Shown: positions 18,025 to 27,633 of the stretch, piece by piece
Layout of the letters: every line of letters starts with the position of its first letter
How positions within the stretch are numbered: the stretch's first letter is position 1
Origin: CAYWVO01 sp964461835
GTDB lineage: Bacteria; Zixibacteria; MSB-5A5; WJJR01; JAJRUJ01
DNA: 64,000 nt
Assembly (NCBI GenBank): GCA_964461835.1
Contig: CAYWVO010000012.1
Span: forward strand, 1-64,000
Direction: 5' to 3'
The notes under the pieces: generated by a model
What the model saw: the letters and a program-made list of their open reading frames with translations, nothing else
Databases searched by the model: none
Told to the model about the DNA's origin: nothing
Translations under genes and position numbers: made by a program

Positions 18025-20447
18025 TACGGGTGTTTCACCTGCATGAGTTCACCCAACCGGGTAAATGCCTGAACCCAGATTTTTGCCCGTTCGTTACTCG
18101 ATTGGGCGCGTTCTGTCTGTTCGTGATGGACCTTCCTCATTCGATAATACGTGTTTTGGGCCTTCCAGAGATCGAGATCCATCGGCAACTCTAACAGAAT
18201 TTCCAACAATCGCACCAGAGTTTCCAAGAGCTCCAGATTATCCGGCTCCTGCTCGATGCGATCCATCAACTCGGTGCATTTACTACTGGCTTCCAGTCCC
18301 AGCGTTGCCTCGTCGATACTAATCTGCCAGCGCCGCGCTTCGGAGACCAGCCGGTCCAGATCATCCAAGACCAACGGCTCTGCAGCCAGCGCCTGACGTA
18401 AGTCGGTGTTCAGTACAAACGACACCGTCGTGGAGAGCACCGGCGGCAGCGGGATGTGCATCTCCGAGGTCACCTGCATGATCGGATAGTAGCGGTCGTA
18501 GGAATATCGATACAGGGTCTCCACCTCATTGAGCATCGCACCGACAATCTGCCGCATCACGCGTCGCTGTTCGTCCTTAAACAAATGCCACAAGGAGTAG
18601 GCGTGAGTTCCCAGATGCTGATCGATCAGCGAAATAACGCCGGCGATATCATTCCGCTCGAAGGCCTCAGTAATCGACTGTTGAACATCAGAAAAATCCT
18701 CCGTGGCGCTTTGTTCCCGCACCCCGGCTAACAAATTATGTTCTCCCAAGTGCAGAACCACAAATTGGATCACTGTTTCCTCATACGTGATACGTGATTT
18801 CAGCCGGGCGATGCCGGTCGCCAGATGCTGTCTTCCCTGCTCCAACCTGTGGAATGAAAGACTTTCGGCGAAAAAGCTGTAGAGATCGGTTGTCTCGCTG
18901 TGGCTTTCGGAGAACAAAGAGGACACGGCGTAGTGCGCGCCAACTCGAACGAAATCGAGCACCGCCGGTTTGGCATATTGCTCATAGGCCTCGCCGCCAT
19001 TGGCCAGTCCGGCCATATTGGACGGCGCCCGCTCCAGCAATTTCTGAAATGCGGGGCCCAGTTCAATGCCGGCAATTTCCTCCGCCAACTGAATCGCCCG
19101 CGCCGCATAGAGAATGACCTGCATGGTTTCGATGCCCGAAATTTCATCAAAAAACCACCCGCAGGAGGTATACATCAGCATGGCGTGACGTTGCATCTCC
19201 AGGAGGCGCAACGTCTTCGGGTAATCCTCACGGCACTGTGTGCTCAGGCAATGCTCGGCCAAAAAGGCATCGACATCCGCCGACCGGTCGAGAACCATCT
19301 CAACATACGCGTCCCGGGCCTGCCAGGGATCTTTGAAATACTTGCCACCGTGTTCTTCGTAGATGAGAATCAAGCTGTCGCGCAGCCAATCGAGCGCGCC
19401 CCGTAATACCGGGCGCCAGGCCTGAGTCCACCCGGGGTGCATACCGCTGTTGCAGCCACAATCGGCGCGCCAGCGTTCCACACCATGCACACAACTCCAG
19501 GAAGAATTTTCATAAATCTCAACTTCGTAGGCCGGAGGGTGGTGCTCCAGGAATTCTCCGTAAATCGTCGGCCGCGCCAGTTGGTGTTCCTCGATGTGAT
19601 ACAAGCAGTACGCGAGGGCCATGTCGCCGAACCGGTGATGATGGCCATATGTTTCTCCGTCAGTGGCCACATGCACCAGTTGATCCTCGGTTGATTCATC
19701 ACTGAATGCATCCATCAGTCGATCGGCGTAACGGCGCCCATCATCGAGCAAATCACCGAAGGCAATATCCTGGGCAATGGGACCATCATAGAAAAACAAC
19801 GCAATCGTTCGTCCGGACGGAAGCCGACATTGATATGCCCGCCGGGGATCAATAGTGCCCTCACTTACCTCATGCCACGTATCGTCCCCGATCTTCCGAA
19901 TGCGCTGTGCCTGCCGTGGGGCCAAAATGGTAAACGTAATTCCATAATCAACTAACATCTCCAACGTTTCCAAATCAACCGCAGTCTCGGGTAACCACAT
20001 CCCCTCCGGTTTCTCGCCGAACCGGTATTCAAAATCTCGCATACCCCACAGCACTTGGGTTCTCTTATCCCGGGTATTGGCCAGGGGCATGATCAAATGA
20101 TTATAGGCCTGAGCGATGGCGGAACCGTGGCCGCCAAATCGTTTTTTACTTTGCTGATGTGCGTCTAGAATCGCTGCATACACCTCCGGTTCGTGGACTT
20201 CCATCCAGGAAAGCAGCGTCGGCCCGAAATTGAAGCTGATACGCGAATAATTGTTGGTGATCGCGATTATCCGCCGCTCGGGATCGAGAATCCGAGACGC
20301 GGCGTTCGGCGCATAGCATTCGGCGGTAATCCGCGCATTCCAGTCATGGTGCGGGTAGGCCGAATCCTGCAACTCAACTTCTTCGAGCCAGGGATTTTCC
20401 CGTGGCGGCTGATAGAAATGCGCGTGTAAACACAGGTATCGATTCAT
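18024..20447 (-). CDS. GH57-family glycosidase with DUF3536
   Basis: An 807-residue cytoplasmic protein with an N-terminal GH57 barrel (residues 1-330) and a long C-terminal DUF3536-like helical region. GH57 motifs are visible: HAHFYQPP (residues 8-15), MWLPETA near 150 holding the expected nucleophile Glu, and TDGETYGHHHRFG near 260 holding the acid Asp. GH57 members act on alpha-glucans as amylases, branching enzymes or amylopullulanases; DUF3536 members have not been assigned a clear reaction to my knowledge. I chose the ATG at 20447 because the protein then opens with the conserved MNRYLCLHAHFYQ. That start overlaps the treZ stop as ATGA. Its place between treZ and treY points to a role in preparing glucan chains for trehalose release. 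Confidence 0.85.
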   Translation of the reverse strand: MNRYLCLHAHFYQPPRENPWLEEVELQDSAYPHHDWNARITAECYAPNAASRILDPERRIIAITNNYSRISFNFGPTLLSWMEVHEPEVYAAILDAHQQSKKRFGGHGSAIAQAYNHLIMPLANTRDKRTQVLWGMRDFEYRFGEKPEGMWLPETAVDLETLEMLVDYGITFTILAPRQAQRIRKIGDDTWHEVSEGTIDPRRAYQCRLPSGRTIALFFYDGPIAQDIAFGDLLDDGRRYADRLMDAFSDESTEDQLVHVATDGETYGHHHRFGDMALAYCLYHIEEHQLARPTIYGEFLEHHPPAYEVEIYENSSWSCVHGVERWRADCGCNSGMHPGWTQAWRPVLRGALDWLRDSLILIYEEHGGKYFKDPWQARDAYVEMVLDRSADVDAFLAEHCLSTQCREDYPKTLRLLEMQRHAMLMYTSCGWFFDEISGIETMQVILYAARAIQLAEEIAGIELGPAFQKLLERAPSNMAGLANGGEAYEQYAKPAVLDFVRVGAHYAVSSLFSESHSETTDLYSFFAESLSFHRLEQGRQHLATGIARLKSRITYEETVIQFVVLHLGEHNLLAGVREQSATEDFSDVQQSITEAFERNDIAGVISLIDQHLGTHAYSLWHLFKDEQRRVMRQIVGAMLNEVETLYRYSYDRYYPIMQVTSEMHIPLPPVLSTTVSFVLNTDLRQALAAEPLVLDDLDRLVSEARRWQISIDEATLGLEASSKCTELMDRIEQEPDNLELLETLVRLLEILLELPMDLDLWKAQNTYYRMRKVHHEQTERAQSSNERAKIWVQAFTRLGELMQVKHP

Positions 20448-22276
20448 GCGTCCTTCTCCTTCACATACAGAGCTATGTTCCAGGGCTGACACTCAACTTT
20501 CCGCCCGGATTTCATTGTTGTCGTCAGCGTGCCGCCGGGACCCTGCCACGTCTGATCGGCGGAATCGAGGACCTTCCGCAGGTTTTCCGCAGCGAGTTGT
20601 ACCACACAGCGTACAGGGTGATCGTTGAAATTCATCACGTACAGCGCAATCGAATTCCCCCGTTGCCGGCGGCAAAAAATAACCCGCTGTTCGTCATCAG
20701 CAACAATTTCCAGCCCATCCGTGGTCAGCGTGGCCAATGTCGGCACCGAGCGGCGGAGTTCAATCAACCGCCGGTAGAATTGCAGCATCACGCGATGATG
20801 TCCCTGATCTCGCAGACTCCAATCCAGTTTGGATCGTTCGAATGTCTCTGGACTCTGGGGATCGGGCGGTGTCTCCTGCCAGCCGAAAGCAGCAAACTCT
20901 TCCTGTCGTCCCCGTCGAACCGCTTCAACCAAATCGGGATCACCGTGACTTACGAAATACTGAAACGGCGCCGGTTCGGCGTATTCCTCGCCCATCCATA
21001 ACAGCGGAATATTCGGCCCCAGCAGCACGACGCCGGCCGCCAGCTTGAGCGCCTCGAATGAAACCAGAGTTGTCAATCGATCGCCGGCCAGGCGGTTGCC
21101 GACTTGGTCGTGATTCTGGGAGGCCACGACAAACTGATCCGCGTCACAACCGGCTGGTGAATTACCATGATTTCGTCGCCGGAAACGCGAATAGTTCCCA
21201 TTATATATATATCCGTTGCGGATCGCCTTGGCCAGATGGCGCGGCTCGCCGAAATCAGCGTAGTATCCCCCTTGCTCCCCGGTCAGCAAAGTGTGTAAGG
21301 CATGATGCAGATCGTCTGACCACTGCGCGGGCAAGCCATAACCACCTTGCGCCGGTGGACGTATAACCCGAGAATCATTCAAATCACTCTCAGCAATTAC
21401 GGGGTACGGTTTGCCGATCTCCGCAGCATATTCGGTCACACGGTCGTTCAATTCCTGCAAAAACGGTTTCGCACTCATATCAAAGATACCATGAATGGCG
21501 TCAAGCCGCAACGCGTCAATATGGTAATCACGCAACCAGGCAAGAGCGTTCTCAATGAAATAGTTGCGCACCGCGTTGCTGTGTGGGCCGTCGAAGTTGA
21601 CCGCTTCTCCCCACGGTGTGCGATATTTGGTGGTGAAATATGGTCCAAAATCATGCAGGTAGTTGCCCTCCGGTCCCAGGTGATTATAGACCACGTCCAT
21701 AATTACCGCCAACCCGGCAGCATGGGCGGCATCTACCAGCTCCATCAATCCCCAGGGTCCACCATAGGAATTATGCACCGCCCACGGGAAAACGCCGTCG
21801 TACCCCCAATTGCGTTCTCCCGGGAATTGCGCGACCGGCATCAGCTCAATTGCATTGACGCCAAGATCTTTCAACTGCTGAAGTCGCGGAATGATCGCCC
21901 GGAACGTGCCCTCCGGCGTAAAGGCCCCGACATGCAACTCGTACATGATCATCTCGGACAACGGTATGCCGGTCCACTGCTGATCATGCCAGGAGAATTC
22001 ACCAAACGTTACAATCTCCGATGACTGATGCACGCCATCGGACTGGTAACGGGAGGCGGGATCTGGTCGCTCCAACTCATCATCGAGGCGAATCAGGTAC
22101 CGAGTCCCTGGAGTGATCTTGTCCACCTCGGCAAACCAATAACCAAAATCCTCTGCTTCCAGCGATATGCGGCGCTGTTCCGGCGCAGTGATGGTCACCG
22201 CGACGTTTTTTCGCGACGGCGCCCACACCCGGAAGCAACAGCGACCGGCATCTGTCAACCACGCGCCGACTCTCAT
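20444..22276 (-). CDS. treZ: Malto-oligosyltrehalose trehalohydrolase
   Basis: A 610-residue GH13 enzyme that cuts trehalose from the end of maltooligosyl-trehalose made by TreY. An N-terminal E-set domain (about residues 1-95) begins GAWLTDAGRCCFRVWAP. The barrel contains ALRLDAIHGIFD near 259 (nucleophile Asp), VIAESDLND near 294 (acid Glu) and QNHDQVGNR near 387. The ending WNIALYVKEKDA overlaps the GH57 start. It is 30 bases downstream of glgB, so it belongs to the same transcript. Its length is near the family norm. The assignment is secure. Confidence 0.97.
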   Translation of the reverse strand: MRVGAWLTDAGRCCFRVWAPSRKNVAVTITAPEQRRISLEAEDFGYWFAEVDKITPGTRYLIRLDDELERPDPASRYQSDGVHQSSEIVTFGEFSWHDQQWTGIPLSEMIMYELHVGAFTPEGTFRAIIPRLQQLKDLGVNAIELMPVAQFPGERNWGYDGVFPWAVHNSYGGPWGLMELVDAAHAAGLAVIMDVVYNHLGPEGNYLHDFGPYFTTKYRTPWGEAVNFDGPHSNAVRNYFIENALAWLRDYHIDALRLDAIHGIFDMSAKPFLQELNDRVTEYAAEIGKPYPVIAESDLNDSRVIRPPAQGGYGLPAQWSDDLHHALHTLLTGEQGGYYADFGEPRHLAKAIRNGYIYNGNYSRFRRRNHGNSPAGCDADQFVVASQNHDQVGNRLAGDRLTTLVSFEALKLAAGVVLLGPNIPLLWMGEEYAEPAPFQYFVSHGDPDLVEAVRRGRQEEFAAFGWQETPPDPQSPETFERSKLDWSLRDQGHHRVMLQFYRRLIELRRSVPTLATLTTDGLEIVADDEQRVIFCRRQRGNSIALYVMNFNDHPVRCVVQLAAENLRKVLDSADQTWQGPGGTLTTTMKSGRKVECQPWNIALYVKEKDA

Positions 22277-22306
22277 ACAGTGATTACCCCGAGCAAGGCC
22301 GCCTCT

Positions 22307-24247
22307 TTAACTTTCATCATATTCCAAGACCACAATGCCAAGCGGCGGCAGTGTCAGCGAAACAGACTGATCGTGCCCATGCGTGGGCAATGGTCGAGTG
22401 TACGCGCTACCGAAATTGCCTTGCCCCGAGCCACCGTAATCTTTGGCATCGCTGTTGAGTACTTCCCGCCAATATCCGGCGTATGGCAAACCGAGACGAT
22501 AATTGCGTCGCGGCACCGGGGTGAAATTGCAAGCCACCATCACCCTCGCCATTCCGTCGCCATCCTTGCGCAGAAAACTGATGACGTTATTATGAACATC
22601 CGTACGATCAAGCCACGCAAAACCTTCCGGCGCAAAGTCTCGTTCCCACAGCGCACGCTGACCGCGGTAATATCGATTCAAATCCTGCACCCAGTGCCGG
22701 ATACCTTCGTGGGCCGGATTCTGCAGGAGATGCCAATCGACGCTTTGTTCGTGATTCCACTCATTCCACTGGCCAATTTCTCCGCCCATGAACAGCAGCT
22801 TTTTACCGGGATGAGTCCACATATACCCCAAAAGCAACCGGAGATTGGCACGTTTCTGCCAGTCATCACCGGGCAGCTTGCCAAGCAGCGACCCCTTGCC
22901 GTGTACGACCTCGTCATGCGAGAGCGGCAGTTCAAAGTTTTCGGTAAACGCGTAAAAAATGCTGAATGTCAGACTATCCTGATGGTAGCGTCGGTGGATC
23001 GGGTCTTTACTGAAATATTCCAGTGTGTCATGCATCCAGCCCATGTTCCATTTCATGCCGAATCCCAGTCCGCCGACGTAGACCGGGCGGGTCACCATCG
23101 GCCAGGCAGTTGACTCCTCGGCAATCATCTGCACGTCGGGAAATTGCTCATACACGACCTCATTCAAACGCCGCAGGAAACTGATTGCCTCGAGATTCTC
23201 CCGGCCGCCGTACTCGTTCGGAATCCACTCACCCTCCTGGCGGGAATAATCGAGGTAGAGCATGCTGGCTACCGCGTCGACCCGGAGTCCGTCAATATGG
23301 TATTTCCTCAACCAGAACAGCGCACAACTGATCAAAAAATTGCGTACCTCCCCACGGCCATAGTTGAAAATGTAACTTTTCCAGTCAGGATGGAATCCCT
23401 GGCGGGGGTCCTGATGTTCGAATAGATGGGTGCCGTCGAAATATACCAACCCGTGCTGGTCGGAGGGAAAATGCGACGGGACAATATCCATAATCACCCC
23501 GATACCATGCCGGTGCAAATAATCAACTAAGTACATGAAATCCTGGGGGGTGCCGTATCGCGACGTGGGCGCAAAATACCCAACTGTTTGATAACCCCAC
23601 GAGCCATAAAAAGGGTGCTCGGTCAACGGCAGGAACTCCACGTGGGTGAAACCCATCTCCTTGACATACGAGGTGAGCATGGGCGCAATCTCCCGGTACG
23701 TCAGATAGCGGTTCCCCTCCTCCGGCACCCGGCGCCAGGAACCGAGGTGTACCTCGTAAACCGACATCGGAGCGTCGAGAGAATTACGTTGCTGGCGTTG
23801 GTTCATCCATTCCTGGTCGCCCCAGCCATACTTGAGGTCCCAGACCACCGACGCAGTTTGTGGCGACAATTCCCAGTGAAACGCAAACGGATCGCCCTTA
23901 TCGGCACGGTAATTATTATGATGGGAGCTGATATGGTACTTGTAGAGTGTCCCTGGTTGCAGCCCGGGGATAAAGCCTTCCCAAATTCCTGAATCGTCCC
24001 AGCGACCAGCAAGGGGGTGCGCTTCCGGATCCCAACCGTTGAACTCACCAATAACCGATACCGCCTTGGCATTGGGGGCCCAGACGGCAAAATAGGTGCC
24101 GCGGACACCATCCACTTCCATCGCCTGCGAGCCAAATTTATCATACAACTGGAAATGATTGCCCTCTTTGAACAGGTAAATATCCTGTTCGGTGATCAGG
24201 CTCGGGCCATGAAGTATGTTCTGACTGGCATTTATTCGTTTATCCAC
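22307..24247 (-). CDS. glgB: 1,4-alpha-glucan branching enzyme
   Basis: A 646-residue GH13 branching enzyme that introduces alpha-1,6 branches into the linear glucan made by GlgE. The N-terminal CBM48 domain covers roughly residues 30-120 (YFAVWAPNAKAVSVIGEFNG). Catalytic motifs are DGLRVDAVASML near 321, MIAEESTAWP near 374 and LSHDEVVHGKGS near 444. The length matches the short GlgB class that lacks the extra N1 module. Translation starts at GTG (24247), and the ribosome site GGAGAGAT overlaps the end of the upstream treS-mak gene, suggesting coupling. In the GlgE pathway, GlgB supplies the branches on which GlgE extends. Confidence 0.97.
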   Translation of the reverse strand: MDKRINASQNILHGPSLITEQDIYLFKEGNHFQLYDKFGSQAMEVDGVRGTYFAVWAPNAKAVSVIGEFNGWDPEAHPLAGRWDDSGIWEGFIPGLQPGTLYKYHISSHHNNYRADKGDPFAFHWELSPQTASVVWDLKYGWGDQEWMNQRQQRNSLDAPMSVYEVHLGSWRRVPEEGNRYLTYREIAPMLTSYVKEMGFTHVEFLPLTEHPFYGSWGYQTVGYFAPTSRYGTPQDFMYLVDYLHRHGIGVIMDIVPSHFPSDQHGLVYFDGTHLFEHQDPRQGFHPDWKSYIFNYGRGEVRNFLISCALFWLRKYHIDGLRVDAVASMLYLDYSRQEGEWIPNEYGGRENLEAISFLRRLNEVVYEQFPDVQMIAEESTAWPMVTRPVYVGGLGFGMKWNMGWMHDTLEYFSKDPIHRRYHQDSLTFSIFYAFTENFELPLSHDEVVHGKGSLLGKLPGDDWQKRANLRLLLGYMWTHPGKKLLFMGGEIGQWNEWNHEQSVDWHLLQNPAHEGIRHWVQDLNRYYRGQRALWERDFAPEGFAWLDRTDVHNNVISFLRKDGDGMARVMVACNFTPVPRRNYRLGLPYAGYWREVLNSDAKDYGGSGQGNFGSAYTRPLPTHGHDQSVSLTLPPLGIVVLEYDES

Positions 24248-24253
24248 GACGGT

Positions 24254-27200
24254 TTATCTCCTCTCCTCGCGTTCGGATTGGGCGAGGATTTCCTCGATCC
24301 CCAGCATGGGAATTGTGATCCAATCGGGGCGATTGTTAAGTTCGTATCCCAATTCGTATACGGCTTTGTCCAAGAGAAATATCTCAAACAATGTATTGGC
24401 TTCAGTCGCATTTTTGGGCAAGAGTCCGCTGTTTTGGATCGCCTCGTGATAGCCGCGCAGGAAATTGGTTGCAGCGTAATGGTACCAGGCTTCCAGCCAG
24501 GGAATGATGAATTCGTAATCTTCATCACCCAGTACCGGGCTGCGGCGCAGTCCCGCGAAGACGGCATAATGGAATGACCGGACCATACCGGCCACATCTC
24601 GCAGCGGTGATCGTTTCAGGCGTCGCTCCGATAATGCCCGCGCCGGTTCACCTTCGAAATCGAGAATCACGAAATCTTTTCCGGTAAACAGCACTTGCCC
24701 CAAATGGTAATCACCGTGAATTCTTATTTTTTGGGCGGCGATTTTTTTGCCCAGCAGTCGCCGATAATGAGCCAGAATGGAATTCTGTTTCTCCAGGATT
24801 CCATTTGCCAGTGTGCCGGATTCGGCATCAAATCGAGAACGCGGTTTTTGCAGGGTTTGCAGGACCGACCGCAGCAAATTGCGCATCGTCTGATACACGG
24901 ATCGCTGATATAACTGGCTGAAACCCTCCGGGGCAAAATCAGGATTGTCCGTGATGCCGGCGAGGGCGCGGTGCATCTCACCGGTGCGCTGCCCCAAAAG
25001 TTTGAACATCTCGGTTTGAAAATCACCAATCAGGTGATAGACAGCCTCATGCGCGTCGACCGGTTCACTGTCCAATTGCAACGGGCCCATGTCGGGCGGG
25101 GGACCCAGATCCTGACGACGGGTTAAGAGCTCCTCCAGGAACCTGCCGATATGGTCCAGCACCCAAATCCATGCGTCTCCCTGATTGGCAACGAACTCTT
25201 GCAGTAACGCAGTCTCGCGCTGCTCCCCCGCTTTATTGCGATACATCAGGCTGCCCTTGTATTCCGGAATATGAGCAAATTTGGCAGTCTCCGAGAGAAC
25301 CCGGCCGATTTCAGCGTCCGGGTTGATGCCCTTCTCCAGGCGGCGGTACAGCTTGAGCACCCAGTGTTGATCGTACAGTATCGAACTGTTGCTCTGTTCG
25401 ACACTCAATACTCGTGAATCCACCGGCAAATCTATTTCTTTGAGTTGGCGGGTTAACGAGCGGGCTCGCGAGGACACTAATTCACCGGCCTCCCCTTTGC
25501 GTTTGCGTCGGCGGGCAATCAACTGGAGTAAAGCCTGATGGAAATTCTCCTCGTAAATCGCATCGACAATGACCCCCTCCTGACCATCGACTTCGAGATT
25601 TGCAATAATTGCCCGGGGGTGATTATGTAGCAGCTCAGCCACCTGGTCTTTGAGCGCAAAAACCACCGGCAGCTGGTAGGTGCCTGGGACACCCTCATTA
25701 TATTCTACATCGACCAGTAACAGATATGTCGGCAAGTTATCATTGGGTAGCCGGATCGTTTCCGTGATGGCGATACTGCGGACCTGCCGCCCTTTGCTGC
25801 CAAACCAACGCGACCGTTTGAGATACCGCAACAACCCGCGCCGCTCCAAACCTTCTCGCACCTCCACATCCAACCCATCGCTCGGCAGTGCCTCCAGTGC
25901 AATCGTCACCGGTGGCCGGTCGGTCATATCGGTTTCTTCAATGCTCGGCAGAAGCTCAAACCAGTAACAGTCATGCCGATTGAGCGTGATCTGGTACGGT
26001 TCACTGCGAATGGTCGGGAACTTATTGTGGCTGAAGACCTCCATCGGCACCATGTCAGTATATTCGGCAAGGTCCAATTCAACACACTGCGAAAACCGCG
26101 ACAGATTGACCACGATCAGCATGACCTGATCTTCGAACTTGCGGAGAAAAGCCAGCACCCGATGGTTGCTGGGCGACAAAAACTCGCAGGTTCCCCGGCT
26201 GAACGCCCGGTACCGTTTCCGCAACGCAATAATTCGCCGCATCCACCACAGCCATGATGAGGGATTACGTTCCTGGGTGTCGACATTGCACGCTTCATAG
26301 TGATATTCGGGATCGGTCACCACCGGCAAATATAGCCGTTGCGGATTCACCCGGGAAAAGCCGGCATTGCGGTCCGGTGTCCACTGCATAGGGGTGCGTA
26401 CCCCATCACGGTCCCCGAGATAGTAGTTATCGCCCATGCCGATTTCATCACCGTAATACAAGACCGGAGTCCCCGGCAAAGAAAGCAGCAACATATTCAA
26501 CAGTTCGATCCGCCGGCGATTGTTGGAAAGCAACGGCGCCAGGCGACGCCGAATGCCGACATTAATTTTGGCCCGCGGATCATCAGCATACATGCGATAC
26601 ATGTAATCACGCTCTTCATCCGTGACCATCTCCAGGGTCAATTCATCATGGTTACGCAGAAAAAACGCCCATTGGGCGTTTTCCGGAATCTCCAACGGCG
26701 GGTCGAGGATTTCGGTAATCGGATATCGGTCCTCCATTTGCAGGGCCATGAACATCCGTGGCATTACGGGGAAATTGAACGCCAGGTGACATTCATCCCC
26801 GTCGCCGAAATAGGCAACCGCATCCTCCGACCACTGGTTGGCCTCCGCCAACAGCATGCGATCATTGAAATTTTTGTCGACGTGCGCCCGGAGCTTCTTG
26901 AGAAACGCGTGTGTCTCCGGCAGGTTTTCGCAGTTGGTTCCCTGGCGTTCGTACAAATATGGGACTGCGTCCAGGCGTAACCCATCCACGCCCAGCCTAA
27001 ACCAGAAATCGATCGCATCCAGCATCGCCTTGTGCACGCGCGGATTATCATAATTCAAATCCGGCTGATGCGAGTAGAAACGATGCCAATAATAGGCCTT
27101 GGCCACCGGGTCCCAGGTCCAGTTCGAGGTCTCGAAGTCCTGGAAAATAATGCGGGCATCTTCGTACTTCTCTGCCGTATCGCTCCAGACATAAAAATCG

Positions 27201-27607
27201 CGCCAGCGGCTGCCCGGCTTGGCGTGGCGTGATTTCTGAAACCAGGGATGTTGATCGGAGGTGTGATTCAAGACCAACTCGGTAATTACCCGCAGGTTGC
27301 GGGCATGTGCCTCGGCGAGGAGTTCCTTGAAATCAGTCAGCGTGCCGTACGCCGGATGAATAGAGGTGTAAGAAGCAATATCATATCCGTCATCGCGAAA
27401 CGGCGACGGGTAAAACGGCAGCAGCCAGATCGCCGTAATGCCCAGACTCTGCAAGTAATCCAATTTGCTGACAATCCCGCGAATATCGCCGATACCGTCA
27501 TCGTTGCTGTCCATGAATGCCTTCACGTGCAACTCGTAGATGATTGCATCTTTGTACCACAACGGGCCGCTGATCAGTTTGGATGTACGTCGGCGCTTGG
27601 CTGCCAT
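24254..27607 (-). CDS. treS: Trehalose synthase-maltokinase fusion (TreS-Mak)
   Basis: A 1117-residue bifunctional protein. Residues 1-555 form the GH13 trehalose synthase that interconverts trehalose and maltose, with GLRLDAVPYLYERQGT near 211, LLAEANQW near 251 and RNHDELTLEMV near 319. Residues about 575-1110 form the Pep2-type maltokinase that phosphorylates maltose to maltose 1-phosphate. Kinase residues appear in IHGDYHLGQVL near 962 and VILDFEGEP near 981. The fusion is well known and channels maltose into the donor used by GlgE, encoded 26 bases upstream. The ATG at 27607 follows AAGGAG. The assignment is secure for both domains. Confidence 0.96.
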   Translation of the reverse strand: MAAKRRRTSKLISGPLWYKDAIIYELHVKAFMDSNDDGIGDIRGIVSKLDYLQSLGITAIWLLPFYPSPFRDDGYDIASYTSIHPAYGTLTDFKELLAEAHARNLRVITELVLNHTSDQHPWFQKSRHAKPGSRWRDFYVWSDTAEKYEDARIIFQDFETSNWTWDPVAKAYYWHRFYSHQPDLNYDNPRVHKAMLDAIDFWFRLGVDGLRLDAVPYLYERQGTNCENLPETHAFLKKLRAHVDKNFNDRMLLAEANQWSEDAVAYFGDGDECHLAFNFPVMPRMFMALQMEDRYPITEILDPPLEIPENAQWAFFLRNHDELTLEMVTDEERDYMYRMYADDPRAKINVGIRRRLAPLLSNNRRRIELLNMLLLSLPGTPVLYYGDEIGMGDNYYLGDRDGVRTPMQWTPDRNAGFSRVNPQRLYLPVVTDPEYHYEACNVDTQERNPSSWLWWMRRIIALRKRYRAFSRGTCEFLSPSNHRVLAFLRKFEDQVMLIVVNLSRFSQCVELDLAEYTDMVPMEVFSHNKFPTIRSEPYQITLNRHDCYWFELLPSIEETDMTDRPPVTIALEALPSDGLDVEVREGLERRGLLRYLKRSRWFGSKGRQVRSIAITETIRLPNDNLPTYLLLVDVEYNEGVPGTYQLPVVFALKDQVAELLHNHPRAIIANLEVDGQEGVIVDAIYEENFHQALLQLIARRRKRKGEAGELVSSRARSLTRQLKEIDLPVDSRVLSVEQSNSSILYDQHWVLKLYRRLEKGINPDAEIGRVLSETAKFAHIPEYKGSLMYRNKAGEQRETALLQEFVANQGDAWIWVLDHIGRFLEELLTRRQDLGPPPDMGPLQLDSEPVDAHEAVYHLIGDFQTEMFKLLGQRTGEMHRALAGITDNPDFAPEGFSQLYQRSVYQTMRNLLRSVLQTLQKPRSRFDAESGTLANGILEKQNSILAHYRRLLGKKIAAQKIRIHGDYHLGQVLFTGKDFVILDFEGEPARALSERRLKRSPLRDVAGMVRSFHYAVFAGLRRSPVLGDEDYEFIIPWLEAWYHYAATNFLRGYHEAIQNSGLLPKNATEANTLFEIFLLDKAVYELGYELNNRPDWITIPMLGIEEILAQSEREERR

Positions 27608-27633
27608 TGCTGGAATTCTGCTCCTTTCCGGTA

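Noticed and set aside
22028..23113. Open frame of 361 codons on the plus strand
   Set aside because: It lies antisense to treZ and glgB, whose conserved catalytic motifs occupy the other strand; its translation resembles no family and has no ribosome site.
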